Shown here piece after piece: positions 59,301 to 64,000 of a stretch of 64,000 bases of DNA. A program made the translations under genes and the position numbers. The notes under the pieces are model-generated. The model searched no databases. It worked only from the letters and a program-made list of their open reading frames with translations, and was not told the DNA's origin. Every line of letters begins with the position of its first letter. Within the stretch, counting starts at the first letter, position 1. This DNA is from Paralvinella palmiformis (taxonomy: Eukaryota > Annelida > Polychaeta > Terebellida > Alvinellidae): positions 1,735,501 to 1,799,500 of the forward strand of contig JAODUP010000127.1 of NCBI GenBank assembly GCA_025642065.1, written 5' to 3'.

Positions 59301-62300
59301 ACCAATACTGGTTATATACAAACCCTGGCATCAATAATGCAGAAACTATACCACTAGTAATAACTTAACCAACTTCAACATGTTTTACAAAGCGTTTAAA
59401 ATTCTGTATCTATAAGCAAAAAACAATTATAATATTCATGTAAACTGTTTTCAAACATAAAGTCAATAAACGAATAGTTCTAAAATTAAATTTGTTCTAT
59501 TATGTGTGAACACAATTTGTTTCAGTATAAAACGTTCACAGCTAAGAAAGGGTCTTAGGCCAAAATGTCTTTGGCAAAAACATCTAACCAACCTTATTAG
59601 CAGGTGGCATTATTACTTAAAAGTTAAACCAGCATATAAGAACATGGGTTAAATACTTCATCTAGTTTTAGTAGTTACCCATTTAGCAATAGGACATCCT
59701 TGTGGACTTTTTCCCTCTTTGCCAGTATACATTACTTTCTCTATACGCAAAGCTTTCCCTTTCAACTGTAACCTACAAATAACAAGTTTTTTCATTATAG
59801 ATCTACTGTCTGGACATGATAAATTGCAGACACTACAAATATTTTAAATGACATGCAATACCATAAAAGCTAGGACATTTAACTAAAAACATTAGGATTC
59901 ATTTATTATTAATGTCTATGATTACCTAGTTTCCATAAGCTCTCTGATAGCTGGTACTGAAGGTCCTGCCCCCAAGTGAGTGTAGTAGGGCCCATCACGA
60001 TTCTCGTCATAAATTACTATATTAGCAGAAAAGGCATACAAATCCATGATAAAGTGTCCACTTTTGCAATTACATAAACCACTAAATTAAAATATACTAA
60101 CACAGGAACCTAAACAAAGAGATATAATTATATCAATTAAATAAACCAAAAAGTGGATATATCTGAATAATAACAAAACTATTACTTTAATATTACTAAC
60201 CATCAAATCATAAACAATGAACACAACTAAATATACTATTTACAGTCAGACAAACAATTATAGTATGGCTCCACTATAGAACAGGCATGAGAGTGGCCTC
60301 TGAGGAAAAACCTGAAAAGCAAATCACAGAGCGAAGTGAGCCATACACAACTGGGGTTTCGGGGGAGCACTGTAAGGCCCAAGAAAAAATAATTTGTTTG
60401 CATTTTTAGGACAATCTGAGACTGAGTGAGGATAAACATGTTTTTGTAAGAGAAATTTTCTTCAAACCATCAGTTTGACCGACCCACTACCCATTTTCAG
60501 CTTTGAGGTTTTTGCACACATTGTCCTGGAGGATTCCAATTTTAGTGGAAAAGGTACTTTTTGTGTAGCAGACAGCTTCTTTTAAACTAAAAATAATGAT
60601 AATAAACATTTTCCAAAAGACACGAAAACTGGAAAACTCTCATGCCTGATAGTATAACATGGATGTTGGGTTCCAGAAGCTGCTGACCGTGTTATACCAC
60701 AAATTGAGACCCATCAGCTGCAATGATCATCATGACCATGACTCATTTTGCTTCATCTTTGAAAATTATATACAACTGTTTATTTCACAAATGTTCCCAG
60801 TAATTGATTCATCTTTTGTTAACTTATTCACCACCAGAAATAGTGCGTGTTGGTCAGATGAAGCTAGCAAATATATGGAACAATAAATGAACTTTCATAG
60901 GTGCATGTGCATAAATAAACAACCATGGAAATGCATTTGTTTGTATCTGCTTTGGTAATGAGGACATAAAAAGAGGTCTTTTATACACAAAATATGATTC
61001 CTAATTGCAATATATAAAACGTAGGCAATACCTTTGAATTTATATCAGTGTGAAAATTATTTTGAAAAATCTGATAGGTCAGTGGAAAATTCAATATCAT
61101 AGATCCTACGAATTGGGTGGGGTCCAAGGTCTGACCATGTTATTGCCGACTTTGTATTATACTGGTCCATGTAATAGTGGAGCCACACTATAGTTAATTT
61201 AGTTTAAAATGACCATCCCCTGTTCAATCAGTTACATTATTCTTATGCTATTTAAGTCCGATGTAGAGTAGTTACAAAATGGCAGGGCCCTGCAAAATAA
61301 TGAGAAATATGTATCCTGCAGTAAAATATGCATAAATAACTGCAACTTTCAAAAATGGTATCCCACAATGACTGAGATACTCAGCCAGTAACCATGGCCT
61401 ACATCAGAATAGATACAAGATAATCTTGTATAGCACACACACACACACACACACACACTAATGTAAGCTTTGACCAATTTGAAGTTAACTGGATGTTTGC
61501 ATGTGACCTCAAGACCCAGGAAGGGCAAGATCATAAAGACCATTTCATGAAGTTGGAAGCTTTGAACCCTATCTACATTTATTTTGGGGGTTATCTACAG
61601 ATCAGTTATCATACCAAAATATATGGTCATGGGCTAGGATTTAACTATCAACTAGCACAGAATGGACTTGTGATGAGTTTATATGGGAGTTTTTATATGG
61701 GACATTTACACTAATGGCATGACCTTAGTGTTTGACAGGAAAGTTATATTTCGCATTTTCTTGACATATGAATTGGTAGGAGCAGGTTTAGTAACTTCAT
61801 CTCAGCAATAAAATGCAAGCATTCTGTTCTGCTTAATAAAAATATGGGTTCAGTGCAAAAACACAGTCTTGTTGTTGTTGGGGATTTTCATGAGTGCCAA
61901 GTGGGGTTTGGCATAGTAGATTGTTGTGAGCTTCAAGAATGTTTGTGACTGTTGAGAAGTTGTGGTTTGTGTATGGGAGGTGCATTGGAAGGTTTTGTGA
62001 CCTGAAGTGTGCTTTACTTTTCAAGGGTTTTAGTGAGCCTTGTAGCTTAGTATTATAACATGTCATGGGGAACAGCGTCTCAGCTAAGAACTTGAAAGTG
62101 CCCCTCTTTTTTATTAGCCACAGGGTGACAGGCCAAAGGCTTAGACTATTAGGCCGAGTTCTGAGGTGTCTTTATCCCCAGAAAATACCCATCGTTTTGA
62201 TATTTCTAGGTTAGTCATAGCCCCCCCCCACCTATTTGCTGAAAATCCTGATCATAAATGACAGCTAGATGACTAAGAATGATGACTATGGGAATCAAAA

Positions 62301-63634
62301 CTTAAGTTTAAGAAAACAAACATGATCACAAGAGGCTTAAGTGCACTTTCTCCATGAAAATAACTAAATAAATATGCAGGATATTATTCTTCCTACAGAT
62401 CTGCTAAAATATGTTTTATGTTGTCATTAACACACTTGATGTTACCTTAAGTAATTACATGTATTGGGTTAGGCCAGATCCACGACAAACAAAATAAGCA
62501 AAGCAACGCACCAGACAATGGCTCACCATTGGGACCCAAGCAACCACACCTAGGTATTTGTTCCATTTGATTTTTTGCAAGTCTTTTGCTCCACTCTTCA
62601 TCTGTCTCAAAAAGTTTGTGGGGACTGTTGATTATTTTACTACTCATCCTTGGAGACTTCACTGTTGTATCATCTTTAGGCACATCTGTTGGACTCCTAT
62701 AAGCCACCTTGCTAGTGCTTTGACTTGGTTTAGGAACACAATTAGGTGAGACTTGTGTATTGCTGGATTCTTGTACTACTGTGTCTGGTCGGAGGTCTAG
62801 CTGATCTGACTGGTGTTGATATGGCTGCTGTGAAGACAATGGTGCTGAAGGTAAATGCTGTGTGTCCCCAATCCACTCATACTTCATCTGCTGCTGATCT
62901 TGTTGGTTTAATTTAATATTCTGCTGCTTCTGCTGGTTTAGTTGTACTGATCCCTGCTGATTAATAGATACCGCAGTTTGGTCTAGCTTCACAGACTGAC
63001 AATGCTGCCTTAAGTCTAAAGGGCTGGTTATTTGGCCATTGGAGTGTTCCACTGGTGAGGTTGCTTGATCACTCACAGAATTAACAACACTTCCTGGATA
63101 TAATGGCCGAAATGCTGGATGAGGCACAATAGGCATTGTCGGCATCTGCATCCCTGATACAAGCCATGGAGGAGGCATCATCATGTTGTATGGCAGGGGA
63201 GAAAGCATGCTCTTATTTGTGAGATCATCTTCTACCTTCTTTTTCTTTCGTTTCTTTAAAGGTTTGTCCAATTTATTTAAGGCAGTTACATCCTGTGGCT
63301 CAGGTCTGTTCAGCAAAGGCCAGCTGGGGCTTAATTCATTGACAGTGGCTGAATTCTGTGTGAAAGATGTCTTTGGACTGTAAATCTTTGATGTAAAAAC
63401 TGGAGGAAGTTGGCTGTTTCTCCCCATGCCATCTACATTCATTGCATGCAGGATTTGACTGAGGGGATTATGATGTGAGTGTACGGGTTTGTCTTGTTGT
63501 TGTGAATGTGTCTGGTTGATGGTTGAGGTGATGGAATGAGAAATAACATCCTGAGAAACTGTGACATCTTCCAACAGTTTGTTGGAATCAGATGGATTGT
63601 TTTCAGCCAGTGTGCCACTTTCACTTACACCTTT
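49451..63634 (-). CDS. TET: TET-family methylcytosine dioxygenase (5' exons beyond right edge)
   Basis: Eight minus-strand exons (62527-63634, 59926-60016, 59679-59772, 57272-57480, 56957-57101, 56705-56794, 55801-55938, 49451-53569) join in consistent phase to 1,997 visible residues plus stop. TET enzymes are nuclear Fe(II)/2-oxoglutarate dioxygenases that oxidise 5-methylcytosine to hydroxymethyl-, formyl- and carboxylcytosine. Visible: a disordered Gln/Pro/Ser-rich region with a basic KKRKKKK nuclear-localisation-like run, the Cys-rich domain, and the double-stranded beta-helix with the iron motif HKD (visible residues 659-661), the distal His of ELHATT (1547), and the 2-oxoglutarate Arg and Ser of TRIS (1562, 1564). 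His-to-Arg and His-to-Ser spacings equal those of human TET2 (1881, 1896, 1898). The C-terminus VTGPYQRW matches vertebrate TET ends. The beta-helix insert is about 845 residues. All key residues are kept, so an active enzyme is likely. Any CXXC domain is out of view. Confidence 0.97.
54176..55340 (-). mobile_element. pogo/Tigger-like DNA transposon remnant
   Basis: Left end TACAGTAGGCCCTTGTTATA begins at a TA dinucleotide. The right end, inverted, reads TGGACCATTATAACACA, so the termini are related inverted repeats. Inside lies a minus-strand transposase fragment (54542-54730). It sits in the TET intron before the last exon. Confidence 0.72.
54542..54730 (-). pseudogene. Fragment of pogo/Tigger-type DDE transposase
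   Basis: A 62-codon open stretch contains [20 protein letters not shown] and [16 protein letters not shown]. This matches the N-A-D-E-T-G-L-x-x-K and KQSKDRITVLVCAN motifs around the second catalytic Asp of Tigger/jerky-type DDE domains. It is short and isolated, so it is a fossil. Confidence 0.8.
55801..55938 (-). CDS. TET: TET exon with the HxD iron motif
   Basis: 138 nt, 46 codons, phase 0, acceptor tattttag, donor gtgagtta. [20 protein letters not shown] then [14 protein letters not shown] contains the iron-binding His-Lys-Asp (human TET2 His1382, Asp1384). Lys replaces the Arg of the vertebrate HRD. Confidence 0.98.
56299..56346. repeat. (GT)n microsatellite in a TET intron
   Basis: A long GT run with one 'at' interruption; about 360 nt from the exon at 56705. 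Confidence 0.9.
56592..56648 (+). repeat. 57 bp copy of the reverse-transcriptase remnant
   Basis: Identical at 56 of 57 positions to 58107-58163 (one C/T difference). It lies alone in the TET intron next to the exon at 56705. Confidence 0.9.
56705..56794 (-). CDS. TET: TET exon, linker into the catalytic fold
   Basis: 90 nt, 30 codons, phase 0, acceptor aattttcag, donor gttagtat. [20 protein letters not shown] then [10 protein letters not shown] matches EEKLESHLQNLST and LAPDAYNNQ of TET2. Confidence 0.95.
56957..57101 (-). CDS. TET: TET exon, Cys-rich C part
   Basis: 145 nt, acceptor aattacag, donor gttagtat. It encodes [20 protein letters not shown] then [15 protein letters not shown] then PRKFKL, one of the most conserved TET blocks. 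Confidence 0.97.
57272..57480 (-). CDS. TET: TET exon, Cys-rich domain core
   Basis: 209 nt, acceptor taattttag, donor gtttgttt. It encodes [20 protein letters not shown], then [18 protein letters not shown], then ERRCGTNER, including zinc-ligand Cys/His positions of the TET Cys-rich domain. Confidence 0.97.
57481..59678. other. TET intron within the Cys-rich region
   Basis: Mostly the antisense non-LTR retrotransposon remnant; the remaining part is featureless AT-rich sequence. Confidence 0.85.
57925..58985 (+). pseudogene. Degenerate non-LTR retrotransposon (reverse transcriptase remnant)
   Basis: Plus-strand translation with frameshifts and stops shows [19 protein letters not shown], then [12 protein letters not shown] (the YADD core at 58074-58085), [15 protein letters not shown], and [17 protein letters not shown], the order of a LINE reverse transcriptase from the polymerase core to the thumb. 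A further piece ([17 protein letters not shown]) near 58.9 kb may be its tail. It is antisense within a TET intron. Confidence 0.78.
59679..59772 (-). CDS. TET: TET exon, Cys-rich N part 2
   Basis: 94 nt, acceptor ttatttgtag, donor gtaactac. It encodes [20 protein letters not shown] then [11 protein letters not shown], nearly identical to vertebrate TET. Confidence 0.97.
59926..60016 (-). CDS. TET: TET exon, Cys-rich N part
   Basis: 91 nt, acceptor ctaatatag, donor gtaatcat. It encodes [20 protein letters not shown] then [10 protein letters not shown], matching the [21 protein letters not shown] block of TET1/2/3. Confidence 0.96.
60261..61193. mobile_element. Shorter relative of the pogo-like element, interrupted by another insertion
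   Basis: Ends TAGTATGGCTCCACTATAG (60261) and ATAGTGGAGCCACACTATA (61174-61192) are inverted. The interior shares blocks with the element at 54176, for example ACATACAACTGTTTATTTCA against ATATACAACTGTTTATTTCA, CCAGAAATAGTG, AATATATGGA, and the right end GGTCCAAGGTCTGACCATGT. Positions 60282-60648 are a separate insert. No transposase frame remains. Confidence 0.65.
60282..60648. mobile_element. 367 bp MITE nested in the pogo-like copy
   Basis: The termini CAGGCATGAGAGT (60282) and ACTCTCATGCCTG (to 60648) are perfect 13 bp inverted repeats. It splits the left end of the surrounding element. No clear target duplication (atagaa against atagta). Confidence 0.7.
61436..61460. repeat. (CA)n microsatellite in a TET intron
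   Basis: A pure CA run. Confidence 0.9.
62527..63634 (-). CDS. TET: TET exon, disordered N-terminal region and first Cys residues
   Basis: 1,108 nt from acceptor attttcag to donor gtgagcca. It encodes 369 residues rich in Gln, Ser and Pro, with the basic run PLKKRKKKK, a PLDLR motif, and the family-typical end [19 protein letters not shown] and GCLGPN, where the Cys-rich domain begins. The reading frame stays open past both splice sites, which can mislead ORF callers. Confidence 0.93.
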
Positions 63635-64000
63635 CTGAAAATTGAAAGAAAACCAAACCATAAATGAAATAAAGAATACTTGACAATTATAAATGAATAC
63701 CAACACCTTTACTTGTAAATGTAAACTTGACAAAGAAGATAAAAGATGATCTCATTTTTAAGTCAATAGATCTCTACCAAGTTCACTCTATGAGCTTATT
63801 TCTATTTGTGAGTTATCTACATGCTAATAATTAAGCACATGTTATTTACATTAAACAAATAAATTTAGAATAGAAATTTCCAATACTGACATTGAAATAT
63901 TATAACCTGGACATTTGATAAAATGGTGAAAACAAGTACTTCCAGCTGAATCTGAGGGATCAGCATTATTTTATGAGCTATTTATCAGCTTTCAGCATCC
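63635..64000. other. TET intron (right end)
   Basis: AT-rich sequence upstream of the first visible TET exon; no exon recognised. Confidence 0.7.

Larger units (their letters stand above)
60017..62526. other. TET intron at the start of the Cys-rich region
   Basis: Contains the interrupted pogo-like copy and its nested MITE, a (CA)n run and a poly-C run. Nothing coding recognised. Confidence 0.85.

Overview
This is a 64 kb, AT-rich, repeat-rich animal nuclear window. It has small exons, large introns with GT-AG borders, many dinucleotide microsatellites, and fossils of SINEs, LINEs and DNA transposons. Gene content (TET dioxygenase, a RASSF2/4/6-type protein, a USP53/54-type protein) shows a bilaterian. 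The divergence from vertebrate forms and weak similarity of two fragments to repeats familiar from snails and bivalves suggest a lophotrochozoan, probably a mollusc; the species cannot be named. No CRISPR array, operon, rRNA or functional tRNA was seen.

Three protein-coding genes were resolved by reading conserved exons and checking splice sites and phases. (1) A USP53/54-family gene lies on the minus strand. It starts at 29411 and runs off the left edge; four coding exons are visible (29377-29411, 23378-23633, 5573-5668, 946-1080), giving 174 codons in frame from the start ATG through the Cys box. (2) A RASSF2/4/6-family gene lies on the plus strand, about 35.9-42.3 kb. It has an N-terminal RASSF2/4-like segment, a Ras-association domain and a C-terminal SARAH helix. 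Two junctions in it do not join cleanly in frame. (3) A TET 5-methylcytosine dioxygenase gene lies on the minus strand. Its stop is at 49451 and it runs to at least 63634; the N-terminal exons, including any CXXC domain, lie beyond the right edge. Eight exons join in frame to 1,997 residues and hold the whole catalytic region, with an unusually long insert inside the double-stranded beta-helix.

Layout: the USP gene and RASSF gene are divergent, with a CRE/CCAAT-bearing, CpG-containing promoter near 29.4-29.6 kb. The RASSF gene and TET gene are convergent, with about 7 kb between their stop codons. The three genes do not form one pathway, but their human relatives lie together on chromosome 4 (RASSF6, TET2, USP53) and on chromosome 10 (RASSF4, TET1, USP54). 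The window therefore looks like the unduplicated form of an ancient linkage group.

Mobile-element fossils are informative: a tRNA-derived SINE family with clean target-site duplications (four good copies, one diverged); two opposite copies of a roughly 260 bp hAT5-like MITE with 5 bp duplications; a pogo/Tigger-like element with a transposase remnant and a shorter relative that is itself interrupted by a 367 bp element; a 450 bp MITE; and a degenerate non-LTR reverse transcriptase, 57 bp of which recurs in another TET intron.
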